From Rhipicephalus microplus (lineage: Eukaryota; Arthropoda; Arachnida; Ixodida; Ixodidae), in the NCBI RefSeq assembly GCF_043290135.1, contig NW_027464787.1:124001-188000 (forward strand): DNA of 64,000 nucleotides, in the 5' to 3' direction. A program made the translations under genes and the position numbers. Shown here piece by piece: positions 13,401-24,977 of the stretch (the stretch's first letter is position 1; each line of letters starts with the position of its first letter). Below the pieces are notes generated by a model that did not search any database, was not told the DNA's origin, and worked only from the letters and a program-made list of their open reading frames with translations.

Positions 13401-14268
13401 TTTGTAGTTGTGGAGTTTGTAGTTTTGGAGTTTCTAGTTGGTGAGTCTCTAGTTGCGGAGTTTTTAGTTGTGTAGTTTCTAGTTGTGGAGTTTCTGGTTG
13501 TGGAGTTTCTAGTTGTGGAGTTTCTAGTGGTGGAGCTGCGGAGTCTCTAGTTGTGAAGTTTCCAGTTGCAGAGTCTCTAGTTGTGGAGTTTCCAGTTGTG
13601 GAGTCTCTAGATGTGGAGTTTCTAGTTGTCGAGTATCCAGTTGTGGAGTATCTAGTAGTGGAGTTTCGAGTTGTGGAGTTTCTAGTTGTGGAGTATCTAG
13701 TTGCGGAGTTCCTAGTTGTAGAGTTTCTAGTTGCGGAGTTTCTAGTTGTGGAGTTTCAAGTTGTGGAGTCTCATGCTGTGGAGTTTCTACTTGTTGAGTT
13801 TTTTGTTGTGGAGTTTCTAGTTGTTGAGTTTCTAGTTTGAAGTCTCTAGTTGTAGATTTTCTAGTTGTGGAGTCTCTAGTTTAGGAGTTTCTAGTTGAAG
13901 AGTTTTTATTTGTGGAGTGTCTAGTTGTGGAGTTTCCAGTTGTGGAGTTTCGAGTTGTGGAGTTTCGAGTTTTGGAGTTTCTAGTTGTGGAGTTTTGAGT
14001 TGTGGAGTTTCTAGTTGTGTAGTTTCTAGTTGCGGAATCTCTAGCTGTGGATTTTCTAGTTGCGTAACCTAAGGTTGTGAGGTTTCAAGTTGTGGAGTTT
14101 TTAGTTGTGGAGTTTCTAGTTGTGGAGTTTCTAGTTGTGGAGTCTCTAGTTGTGTAGTTTCTAGCTGCAAAGTTTCTAGTTGTGGAGTTTCCAGTTGTGG
14201 AGTTTCTGGTTGTGGACTTTCTAGACATGAAATTTTTTGTAGCCGAGTCTCTATTTGTAGAGTTTGTA
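10405..14268 (+). repeat. 3,864-bp tandem duplication, copy 1
   Basis: Every marker in this interval recurs 3,864 bp downstream: landmark A at 11153, 11686 and 14224 matches 15017, 15550 and 18088, and the truncated landmark (TAGCAGATTC) and the 13-bp phase-breaking unit GTTGTGGCGTCTA near 10,453 are both shared. I spotted one mismatch (TTGTCGAGTTTG near 11,185 against TTGTAGAGTTTG near 15,049). 3,864 is 257 units plus 9 bp. The junction at about 14,268 joins an A2 landmark context directly to the GTTGCGGAGTCTC start of the next copy. Near identity implies a recent event or an assembly duplication. Confidence 0.9.
11359..12672 (+). other. Longest open frame (437 codons), repeat-derived; copy at 15223-16536
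   Basis: This open stretch changes character inside: it begins as VVEFL pentapeptides, switches to CGVSS at the truncated landmark A (about 11,690), returns to VVEFL at the 23-bp unit near 11,880 and ends as CGVSS. It stays open only because both frames of the unit lack stops, so an indel moves translation from one stop-free frame to another. A duplicate with the same translation lies 3,864 bp downstream. There is no start-context, splice or non-repeat domain evidence for a gene. Confidence 0.3.
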
Positions 14269-17200
14269 GTTGTGGAGTTTCTAGTTGCGGAGTCTCTAGT
14301 TGTGGAGTTTCAAGTTGTGGCGTCTAGTTGTGGAAATTCTAGTTGTGGAGTTTCCAGTTGTGGAGTATCTAGTTGTGGAGTTTCCAGTTGTGAAGTTTCA
14401 AGTTGCGGAGTCTCAAGTTGTGGAGTTTCCAGTTGTGGAGTTTTTAGTTCTGGAGTTTCTAGTTGTTGAGTTTCTAGTTGAGAAGTTTCTAGTTTTGCAG
14501 TTTTTAGTTGTGGAGTTTCTAGATATGGAATTTCTAGTTGCCGAGTATGTATTTGTAGAGTTTGTAGTTGTGGAGTTTCTAGTTGTGGAGTTTATAGTTG
14601 GTGAGTCTCTAGTTGCGGAGTTTTTAGTTGTGGAGTTTCTGGTTGTGGAGTTTCTGGTTGTGGAGTTTCTAGTTGTGGAGTCTCTAGTTTAGGAGTTTCT
14701 AGTTGAAGAGTTTTTAGTTGTGGAGTGTCTAGTTGTGGAGTTTCTAGTTGTGGAGTTTCGAGTTGTGGAGTTTCGAGTTTTGGAGTTTCTAGTTGTGGAG
14801 TTTTGAGTTGTGAAGTTTCTAGTTGTGTAGTTTCTAGTTGCGGATTCTCTAGCTGTGGATTTTCTAGTTGCGTAACTTAAGGTTGTGAGGTTTCAAGTTG
14901 TGGAGTTTCTAGTTGTGGAGTTTCCAGTTGTGGAGTCTCTAGTTGTGTAGTTTCTAGCTGCGGAGTTTCTAGTTGTGGAGTTTCCAGTTGTGGAGTTTCT
15001 GGTTGTGGACTTTCTAGACATGAAATTTCTTGTAGCCGAGTCTCTATTTGTAGAGTTTGAAAATTTGGAGTTTCTAGTTGTGGAGTCTCTAGTTGCAGAG
15101 TTTCTAGTTGTGGAGTTTCAAGTTGTGGAGTCTCTAGTTGTGGAGTTTCTAGTTGCGGAGTATCTAGTTGTGGAGTTTCCAGTTGTGGAGTTTCTAGTTG
15201 TGGAATTGCAGAGTCTCTGGTTGTGGATTTTCTAGTTGTGGAGTTTCTAGTTGTGGAGTTTCGAGTTTTGGAGTCTCTAGTTGTGGAGTTTCTGGTTGTG
15301 GAGTTTCCAGTTGTGGAGTATCTAGTTGAGGAGTTTCCAGTTGTGAAGTATCTAGTTGTGGAGTTTCCAGTTGTGGAGTATCTAGTTGTGGAGTTTCAAG
15401 TTGCGGAGTTTCTATTTATGGAGTTTCTAGCTGCGGAATTTCTAGTTGCAGAGTCTCTGGTTGTGGAGTTTCTAGTTGCGGAATCTCTAGTTGTGGAGTT
15501 TCTAGTTGTGGAGTTTCCAGTTGTGCAGTTTCTGGTTGTGGACTTTCTAGACATGAAATTTCTTGTAGCAGATTCTATTTGTAGAGTTTTTAGTTGTGGA
15601 GTTTCTAGTTGTGGAGTCTCTAGTTGCAGAGTTTCTAGTTGTGGAGTTTCTAGTTGTGGAGTTTCAAGTTGTGGAGTCTCTAGTTGTGGAGTTTCTAGTT
15701 GCGGAGTATCTAGTTGTGGAGTTTCCAGTTGTGGAGTTTCTAGTTGTGGAATTGCAGAGTCTCTGGTTGTGGATTTTCTAGTTGTGGAGTTTCGAGTTGT
15801 GGAGTTTCGAGTTTTGGAGCCTCTAGTTGTGGAGTTTCTGGTTGTGGAGTTTCCAGTTGTGGAGTATCTAGTTGTGGAGTTTCCAGTTGTGAAGTATCTA
15901 GTTGTGGAGTTTCCAGTTGTGGAGTATCTAGTTGTGGAGTTTCATGTTGCAGAGTTTCTAGTTGTGGAGTTTCTAGTTGCGGAGTTTTTAATAGCGGAGT
16001 TTCTAGTTGTGGAGTTTCAAGTTGCGGAGTCTCAAGCTTTGGAGTTTCCAGTTGTGGAGTTTCTCGTTGTGGAGTTTCTAGTTGTGGAGTTTCTAGTTGT
16101 GGAGTCTCTAGTTGTGGAGTTTCAAGTTGTGGAGTTTTGGGTTGTGGAGTTTCGAGTTGTGGAGTTTCTAGTTGTGGAGTTTCTAGTTGTGGAGTTTCTA
16201 GTTGTGGAGGTTCTAGCTGCGGAGTTTCTAGTTGCAGAGTCTCTAGTTTTGGAGTTTCTAGTTGCGAATTCTCTAGTTGAGGAGTTTCTAGTTGTGAAGT
16301 TTCAAGTTGTGGAGTTTCTACTTGCGGCGTCTCAAGTTGTGGAGTTTCTAGTTGCGGAGTGTCTATTTGTGGAGTTTCCAGCTGTGGAATTTCTTGTTGC
16401 GGAGTTTCTAGTTGCGGAGTTCCATAGTTGCAGAGTCTCTAGTTGCGGAGTTTCTTGTTGTGGGGTGTCTAGTTGTGGAGTTTCCAGTTGTGTAGTTTCT
16501 ATTAGAGTTTCGAGTTTTGAAGTTTCTAGTTGTTGAGTTTCTAGTTTGAAGTCTCTAGTTGTACATTCTCTAGTTGTGGAGTTTTGAGTTGTGGAGTTTC
16601 TAGTTGTAGAGTTTCTAGTTGCGGAATCTCTAGCTGTGGATTTTCTAGTTGCGGAACTTAAGGTTGTGAGGTTTCAAGTTGTGTAGTTTCTAGTTGTGGA
16701 GTTTCTAAATGTGGAGATTCTAGTTGTGGAGTCTCTAGTTGCTTAGTTTCTAGCTGCGGAGTTTCTATTTGCGGAGTTTCTAGTTGCAGAGTCTCTGGTT
16801 GTGGAGTTTCTAGTTGCGGAGTCTCTAGTTGTGGAGTTTCTAGTTGTGGAGTTTCTAGTTGTGGAGTTTCCAGTTCTGGAGTTCTGAGTTGTGGAGTTTC
16901 TAGTTGTGGAGTCTCAAGTTGTGGAGTTTAAAGTTGTGGAGTTTCAAGTTGTTGAGTCTCTAGTTGTGGAGTTTCCAGTTGCGGAGTATCTAGTTGTGGA
17001 GTTTCCAGTTGCGGAGTTTCTAGTTGTGGAGTTGCGGAGTCTCTAGTTGTGGAGTTTCTAATTGCGGAGTCTCTAGTTGTGGAGTTTCCAGTTGTGAAGT
17101 TTCAACTTGCGGAGTCTCAAGTTGTGGAGTTTCCAGTTGTGGAGTTTTTAGTTGTGGAGTTTCTAGTTGTTGAGTTTCTAGTTGAGAAGTCTCCAGTTTT

Positions 17201-18132
17201 GCAGTTTTTAGTTGTGGAGTTTCTAGATATGGAATTTCTAGTTTCCGAGTCTGTATTTGTGGAGTTTGTAGTTGTGGAGTTTGTAGTTTTGGAGTTTCTA
17301 GTTGGTGAGTCTCTAGTTGCGGAGTTTTTAGTTGTGTAGTTTCTAGTTGTGGAGTTTCTGGTTGTGGAGTTTCTAGTTGTGGAGTTTCTAGTGGTGGAGC
17401 TGCGGAGTCTCTAGTTGTGAAGTTTCCAGTTGCAGAGTCTCTAGTTGTGGAGTTTCCAGTTGTGGAGTCTCTAGATGTGGAGTTTCTAGTTGTCGAGTAT
17501 CCAGTTGTGGAGTATCTAGTAGTGGAGTTTCGAGTTGTGGAGTTTCTAGTTGTGGAGTATCTAGTTGCGGAGTTCCTAGTTGTAGAGTTTCTAGTTGCGG
17601 AGTTTCTAGTTGTGGAGTTTCAAGTTGTGGAGTCTCATGCTGTGGAGTTTCTACTTGTTGAGTTTTTTGTTGTGGAGTTTCTAGTTGTTGAGTTTCTAGT
17701 TTGAAGTCTCTAGTTGTAGATTTTCTAGTTGTGGAGTCTCTAGTTTAGGAGTTTCTAGTTGAAGAGTTTTTATTTGTGGAGTGTCTAGTTGTGGAGTTTC
17801 CAGTTGTGGAGTTTCGAGTTGTGGAGTTTCGAGTTTTGGAGTTTCTAGTTGTGGAGTTTTGAGTTGTGGAGTTTCTAGTTGTGTAGTTTCTAGTTGCGGA
17901 ATCTCTAGCTGTGGATTTTCTAGTTGCGTAACCTAAGGTTGTGAGGTTTCAAGTTGTGGAGTTTTTAGTTGTGGAGTTTCTAGTTGTGGAGTTTCTAGTT
18001 GTGGAGTCTCTAGTTGTGTAGTTTCTAGCTGCAAAGTTTCTAGTTGTGGAGTTTCCAGTTGTGGAGTTTCTGGTTGTGGACTTTCTAGACATGAAATTTT
18101 TTGTAGCCGAGTCTCTATTTGTAGAGTTTGTA
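14269..18132 (+). repeat. 3,864-bp tandem duplication, copy 2
   Basis: This is the downstream copy of 10405-14268, near-identical as described there. After about 18,132 the sequence leaves the duplicated unit and continues as GTTTGGAGTCTC, matching the context seen near 1,870 and 26,643, so the right boundary is sharp. It contains landmark A at 15017, 15550 (truncated) and 18088, and landmark B at 14873, 16655 and 17929. Confidence 0.9.
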
Positions 18133-19764
18133 GTTGTGGAGTTTCTAGTTTGGAGTCTCTAGTTGCAGAGTTTCTAGTTGTGGAGTTTCAAGTTGTGGAG
18201 TTTCTGGTTGTTGAGTTTCTAGTTGCGGAGTATCTAGTTGTGGAGTTTCCAGTTGTGGAGTTTCTAGTTGTGAAATTGCAGAGTCTCTGGTTGTGGATTT
18301 TCTAGTTGTGGAGTTTCAAGTTGTGGAGTTCCGAGTTTTGGAGTCTCTAGATGTGGAGTTTCTGGTTGTGGAGTTTCAAGTTGTGGAGTATCTAGTTGTG
18401 GAGTTTCCAGTTGTGAAGTATCTAGTTGTGGAGTTTCCAGTTGTGGAGTATATAGTTGTGGAGTTTCAAGTTGCGGAGTTTCTATTTGTGGAGTTTCTAG
18501 CTGCGGAGTTTCTAGTTGCAGAGTCTATGGTTGTGGAGTTTCTAGTGGCGGAATCTCTAGTCGTGGAGTTTCTAGTTGTGGAGTTTCCAGTTGTGGAGTT
18601 TCTGGTTGTGGACTTTCTAGACATGAAATTTCTTGTAGCCGAGTCTCTATTTGTAGAGTTTGTAGTTGTGGAGTTTCTAGTTGTGGAGTCTCTAGTTGCA
18701 GAGTTTCTAGTTGTGGAGTTTCTAGTTGTGGAGTTTCAAGTTGTGGAGTCTCTAGTTGAGGAGTTTCTAGTTGCGGAGTATCTAGTTGTTGAGTTTCCAG
18801 TTGTGGAGTTTCTAGTTCTGGAATTGCAGAGTCTCTGGTTGTGGATTTTCTAGTTGTGGAGTTTCTAGTTGTGGAGTTTTGAGTTTTGGAGTCTCTAGTT
18901 GTGGAGTTTCTGATTGTGGAGTTTCCAGTTGTGGAGTATCTAGTTGTGGAGTTTCCAGTTGTGAAGTATCTAGTTGTGGAGTTTCCAGTTGTGGAGTATC
19001 TAGTTGCGGAGTTTCAAGTTGCGGAGTTTCTAGTTGCGGAGTTTCTAGTTGCGGAGTTTTTGATAGCGGAGTTTCTAGTTGTGGAGTTTCAAGTTGCAGA
19101 GTCTCAAGTTGTGGAGTTTTCAGTTGTGGAGTTTCTAGTTGTGGAGTTTCTAGTTGTGGAGTTTCTAGTTGTGGAGTCTCTAGTTGTGGAGTTTCAAGTT
19201 GTGGAGTTTTGAGTTGTGGAGTTTCGTGTTGTGGAGTTTCTAGTTGTGGAGTTTCTAGTTGTGGAGTTTCTAGTTGTGGAGTTTCTCGCTGCGGAGTTTC
19301 TAGATGCAGAGTCTCTAGTTTTGGAGTTTCTAGTTGCGAATTCTCTAGTTGAGGAGTCTCTATTTGTAGAGTTTCTAGTTGTGAAGTTTCTAGTTGTGAA
19401 GTTTCAAGTTGTGGAGTTTCTAGTTGCAGCGTCTCAAGTTGTGGAGTTTCTAGTTGCGGAGTGTCTAGTTGTGGTGTTTCTAGCTGTGGAATTTCTTGTT
19501 GCGGAGTATCTAGTTGTGGAGTTTGCAGTTGTGGAGTTTCTAGTTGTGGAATTGCAGAGTCTCTGGTTGTGGAGTTTGTAGTTTGGAGTTTCTAGTTGTG
19601 GAATCTCTAGTTGCGGAGTCTCTAATTGTGAAGTTTCTAGTTGTGGAGTTTCTGGTTGTGGAGTTTCTAGTTGTGGAGTGTCTAGTTGTGGAGTTTCCGG
19701 TTGTGGAGTTTCGAGTTGTGGAGTTTCTAGTTCTGGAGTTTCTAGTTGTGGAGTTTCCAGTTGT
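18133..19764 (+). repeat. Copy of the 1.86-3.5 kb HOR segment
   Basis: This segment aligns to about 1,856-3,502 at an offset of 16,277 bp that falls to 16,262 bp after one 15-bp unit is lost near 18,585 (landmark A 18620 against 2358; the 1,170-bp spacing to the next landmark is preserved). It connects the 3.86-kb tandem pair to the 5.2-kb tandem segments. It is the same 15-mer array with no other content. Confidence 0.8.
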
Positions 19765-22700
19765 GGAGTTTTTTGTTGTGGACTTTCTAGACATGAAATT
19801 TCTTGTAGCCGTGTCTTTATTTGTAGAGTTTGTAGTTGTGGAGTTTCTAGTTTTGGAGTTTCTAGTTGTGGAGTCTCTAGTTGCAGAGTTTCTAGTTGTG
19901 GAGTTTCTAGTTGTGGAGTTTCAAGTTGTGGAGTCTCTAGTTGTGGAGTTTCTAGTTGCGGAGTATCTAGTTGTGGAGTTTGCAGTTGTGGAGTTTCTAG
20001 TTGTGGAATTGCAGAGTCTCTGGTTGTGGAGTTTATAGTTGTGGAGTTTCTAGTTGTGGAGTCTCTAGTTGCGGAGTCTCTAGTTGTGAAGTTTCTAGTT
20101 GTGGAGTTTCTAGTTGTGGAGTTTCTGGTTGTGGAGTTTCTAGTTGTGGAGTTTCTAGTTGTGAAGTTTCCAGTTGTGGAGTATCTAGTTGTGGGGTTTC
20201 CAGTTGTGAAGTATCTAGTTGTAAAGTTTCCAGTTGTGGAGTATCTAGTTGTGGAGTTTTAAGTTGTGGAGTTTCTAGTTGCGGAGTTTCTAGTTGCCGA
20301 GTTTTTAATAGCGGAGTTTCTATTTGTGAAGTTTCAAGTTGCGGACTCTCAAGTTGTGGAGTTTTCAGTTGTGGAGTTTTTAGTTGTGGAGTTTCTAGTT
20401 GTTGAGTTTCTAGTTGAGAAGTCTCTAGTTTTGCAGTTTTTAGTTGCGGAGTTTTTAGATATGGAATTTCTAGTTGCCGAGTATGTATTTGTGGAGTTTG
20501 TAGTTGTGGAGTTTGTAGTTGTGGAGTTTCTAGTTGGTGAGTCTCTAGTTGCGGAGTTTTTAGTTGTGGAGTTTCTAGTTGTAGAGTTTCTAGTTGCGGA
20601 ATCTCTAGCTGTGGATTTTCTAGTTGCGGAACTTAAGGTTGTGAGGTTTCAAGTTGTGTAGTTTCTAGTTGTGGAGTTTCTAAATGTGGAGTTTCTAGTT
20701 GTGGAGTCTCTAGTTGTGTAGTTTCTAGCTGCGGAGTTTCTATTTGCGGAGTTTCTAGTTGCAGAGTCTCTGGTTGTGGAGTTTCTAGTTGCGGAGTCTC
20801 TAGTTGTGGAGTTTCTAGTTGTGGAGTTTCTAGTTGTGGAGTTTCCAGTTCTGGAGTTTTGAGTTGTGGAGTTTCTAGTTGTGGAGTCTCAAGTTGTGGA
20901 GTTTAAAGTTGTGGAGTTTCAAGTTGTTGAGTCTCTAGTTGTGGAGTTTCCAGTTGCGGAGTATCTAGTTGTGGAGTTTCCAGTTGCGGAGTTTCTAGTT
21001 GTGGAGTTGCGGAGTCTCTAGTTGTGGAGTTTCTAATTGCGGAGTCTCTAGTTGTGGAGTTTCCAGTTGTGAAGTTTCAACTTGCGGAGTCTCAAGTTGT
21101 GGAGTTTCCAGTTGTGGAGTTTTTAGTTGTGGAGTTTCTAGTTGTGGAGTTTCAAGTTGTGGAGTCTCATGCTGTGGAGTTTCTACTTGTTGAGTTTTTT
21201 GTTGTGGAGTTTCTAGTTGTTGAGTTTCTAGTTTGAAGTCTCTAGTTGTAGATTTTCTAGTTGTGGAGTCTCTAGTTTAGGAGTTTCTAGTTGAAGAGTT
21301 TTTATTTGTGGAGTGTCTAGTTGTGGAGTTTCCAGTTGTGGAGTTTCGAGTTGTGGAGTTTCGAGTTTTGGAGTTTCTAGTTGTGGAGTTTTGAGTTGTG
21401 GAGTTTCTAGTTGTGTAGTTTCTAGTTGCGGAATCTCTAGCTGTGGATTTTCTAGTTGCGTAACCTAAGATTGTGAGGTTTCAAGTTGTGCAGTTTTTAG
21501 TTGTGGAGTTTCTAGTTGTGGAGTTTCTAGTTGTGGAGTCTCTAGTTGTGTAGTTTCTAGCTGCAAAGTTTCTAGTTGTGGAGTTTCTGGTTGTTGAGTT
21601 TCTAGTTGCGGAGTATCTAGTTGTGGAGTTTCCAGTTGTGGAGTTTCTAGTTGTGAAATTGCAGAGTCTCTGGTTGTGGATTTTCTAGTTGTGGAGTTTC
21701 AAGTTGTGGAGTTCCGAGTTTTGGAGTCTCTAGATGTGGAGTTTCTGGTTGTGGAGTTTCAAGTTGTGGAGTATCTAGTTGTGGAGTTTCCAGTTGTGAA
21801 GTATCTAGTTGTGGAGTTTCCAGTTGTGGAGTATATAGTTGTGGAGTTTCAAGTTGCGGAGTTTCTATTTGTGGAGTTTCTAGCTGCGGAGTTTCTAGTT
21901 GCAGAGTCTATGGTTGTGGAGTTTCTAGTTGCGGAATCTCTAGTCGTGGAGTTTCTAGTTGTGGAGTTTCTAGTTGTGGAGTTTCCAGTTGTGGAGTTTC
22001 TGGTTGTGGACTTTCTAGACATGAAATTTCTTGTAGCCGAGTCTCTATTTGTAGAGTTTGTAGTTGTGGAGTTTCTAGTTGTGGAGTCTCTAGTTGCAGA
22101 GTTTCTAGTTGTGGAGTTTCTAGTTGTGGAGTTTCAAGTTGTGGAGTCTCTAGTTGTGGAGTTTCTAGTTGCGGAGTATCTAGTTGTTGAGTTTCCAGTT
22201 GTGGAGTTTCTAGTTCTGGAATTGCAGAGTCTCTGGTTGTGGATTTTCTAGTTGTGGAGTTTCTAGTTGTGGAGTTTTGAGTTTTGGAGTCTCTAGTTTT
22301 GGAGTTTATGGTTGTGGAGTTTCCAGTTGTGGAGTATCTAGTTGTGGAGTTTCCAGTTGTGAAGTATCTACTTGTGGAGTTTCCAGTTGTGGAGTATCTA
22401 GTTGCGGAGTTTCAAGTTGCGGAGTTTCTAGTTGCGGAGTTTCTAGTTGCGGAGTTTTTGATAGCGGAGTTTCTAGTTGTGGAGTTTCAAGTTGCAGAGT
22501 CTCAAGTTGTGGAGTTTTCAGTTGTGGAGTTTCTAGTTGTGGAGTTTCTAGTTGTGGAGTCTCTAGTTGTGGAGTTTCAAGTTGTGGAGTTTTGAGTTGT
22601 GGAGTTTCGTGTTGTGGAGTTTCTAGTTGTGGAGTTTCTAGTTGTGGAGTTTCTAGTTGTGGAGTTTCTAGCTGCGGAGTTTCTAGATGCAGAGTCTCTA

Positions 22701-24977
22701 GTTTTGGAGTTTCTAGTTGCGAATTCTCTAGTTGAGGAGTCTCAAGTTGTGGAGTTTCTAGTTGTGAAGTTTCTAGTTGTGAAGTTTCAAGTTGTGGAGT
22801 TTCTAGTTGCAGCGTCTCAAGTTGTGGAGTTTCTAGTTGCGGAGTGTCTAGTTGTGGTGTTTCTAGCTGTGGAATTTCTTGTTGCGGAGTATCTAGTTGT
22901 GGAGTTTGCAGTTGTGGAGTTTCTAGTTGTGGAATTGCAGAGTCTCTGGTTGTGGAGTTTGTAGTTTCGAGTTTCTAGTTGTGGAATCTCTAGTTGCGGA
23001 GTCTCTAATTGTGAAGTTTCTAGTTGTGGAGTTTCTGGTTGTGGAGTTTCTAGTTGTGGAGTGTCTAGTTGTGGAGTTTCCGGTTGTGGAGTTTCGAGTT
23101 GGTGAGTTTCTAGTTCTGGAGTTTCTAGTTGTGGAGTTTCCAGTTGTGGAGTTTTTAGTTGTGGACTTTCTAGACATGAAATTTCTTGTAGCCGTGTCTT
23201 TATTTGTAGAGTTTGTAGTTGTGGAGTTTCTAGTTTTGGAGTTTCTAGTTGTGGAGTCTCTAGTTGCAGAGTTTCTAGTTGTGGAGTTTCTAGTTGTGGA
23301 GTTTCAAGTTGTGGAGTCTCTAGTTGTGGAGTTTCTAGTTGCGGAGTATCTAGTTGTGGAGTTTGCAGTTGTGGAGTTTCTAGTTGTGGAATTGCAGAGT
23401 CTCTGGTTGTGGAGTTTATAGTTGTGGAGTTTCTAGTTGTGGAGTCTCTAGTTGCGGAGTCTCTAGTTGTGAAGTTTCTAGTTGTGGAGTTTCTAGTTGT
23501 GGAGTTTCTGGTTGTGGAGTTTCTAGTTGTGGAGTTTCTAGTTGTGGAGTTTCCAGTTGTGGAGTATCTAGTTGTGGGGTTTCCAGTTGTGAAGTATCTA
23601 GTTGTAAAGTTTCCAGTTGTGGAGTATCTAGTTGTGGAGTTTTAAGTTGTGGAGTTTCTAGTTGCGGAGTTTCTAGTTGCCGAGTTTTTAATAGCGGAGT
23701 TTCTATTTGTGAAGTTTCAAGTTGCGGACTCTCAAGTTGTGGAGTTTTCAGTTGTGGAGTTTTTAGTTGTGGAGTTTCTAGTTGTTGAGTTTCTAGTTGA
23801 GAAGTCTCTAGTTTTGCAGTTTTTAGTTGCGGAGTTTTTAGATATGGAATTTCTAGTTGCCGAGTATGTATTTGTGGAGTTTGTAGTTGTGGAGTTTGTA
23901 GTGGTGGAGTTTCTAGTTGGTGAGTCTCTAGTTGCGGAGTTTTTAGTTGTGGAGTTTCTAGTGGTGGAGTCTCTAGTTGCGGAGTTTCTAGTTGTGAAGT
24001 TTCTAGTTGTGGAGTTTCTAGTTTTGGAGTTTCTAGTTGTGGAGATTCTAGTTGTAGAGTCTCCTGTTGCGGAGTTGCTAGTTGCGGAGTTTCTAGTTGT
24101 GGAGTTTCCAGTTGTGAAGTTTCTAGTTGTGGAGTCTTAAGTTGTGGAGTTTAAACTTGTGGAGTTTCAAGTTGTTGAGTCTATAGTTGTGGAGTTTCTA
24201 GTTGTGGATTTTCTAGTTGTGGAGTATCTAGTTGTGGATTTTTCAGTTGTGGAGTTTCTAGTTGTGGAGTTGCGGAGTCTCTAGTTGTAAAGATTCTAGT
24301 TGCAGAGTCTCTAGTTGGGGAGTTTCCAGTTTTGGAGTCTCTAGATGTGGAGTTTCTAGTTGTCGAGTATCCAGTTGCGGAGTATCTAGTAGTGGAGTTT
24401 TGAGTTGTGGAGTTTCTAGTTGTGGAGTTTCTAGTTGCGGAGTTCCTAGTTGTAGAGTTTCTAGTTGCGGAGTTTCTAGTTGTGGAGTTTCAAGTGGCGG
24501 AGTCTCATGCTGTGGAGTTTCTACTTGTTGAGTTTTTAGTTGTGGAGTTTCTAGTTGTTGAGTTTCTAGTTTGAAGTCTCTAGTTGTAGATTCTCTAGTT
24601 GTGGAGTCTCTAGTTTAGGAGTTTCTAGTTGAAGAGTTTTTAGTTGTGGAGTGTCTGGTTGTGGAGTTTCCAGTTGTGGAGTTTCGAGTTGTGGAGTTTC
24701 GAGTTTTGGAGTTTCTGGTTGTGGAGTTTTGAGTTGTGGAGTTTCTAGTTGTGTAGTTTCTAGTTGCGGAATCTCTAGCTGTAGATTTTCTAGTTGCGTA
24801 ACTTAAGGTTGTGAGGTTTCAAGTTGTGGAGTTTTTAGTTGTGGAGTTTCTAGTTGTGGAGTTTCTGGTTGTGGAGTTTCTAGTTGTGGAGTGTCTAGTT
24901 GTGGAGTTTCCGGTTGTGGAGTTTCGAGTTGTGGAGTTTCTAGTTCTGGAGTTTCTAGTTGTGGAGTTTCCAGTTGT
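19765..24977 (+). repeat. 5.2-kb segment, tandem copy 1
   Basis: This segment begins at a landmark A1 preceded by GAGTTTTTTGTTGTGG, the same rare T-run variant found at base 4 and just before 25003. Landmark A copies lie at 19790, 22018 and 23173. Matching points in the next copy are 5,010-5,129 bp downstream, the offset changing as small blocks of 15-mers are gained or lost. About 130 bp including a landmark A2 is absent near 21,590 relative to the other copies. It also aligns to the window start at offsets of 19,764 to 19,645 bp. Confidence 0.8.
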
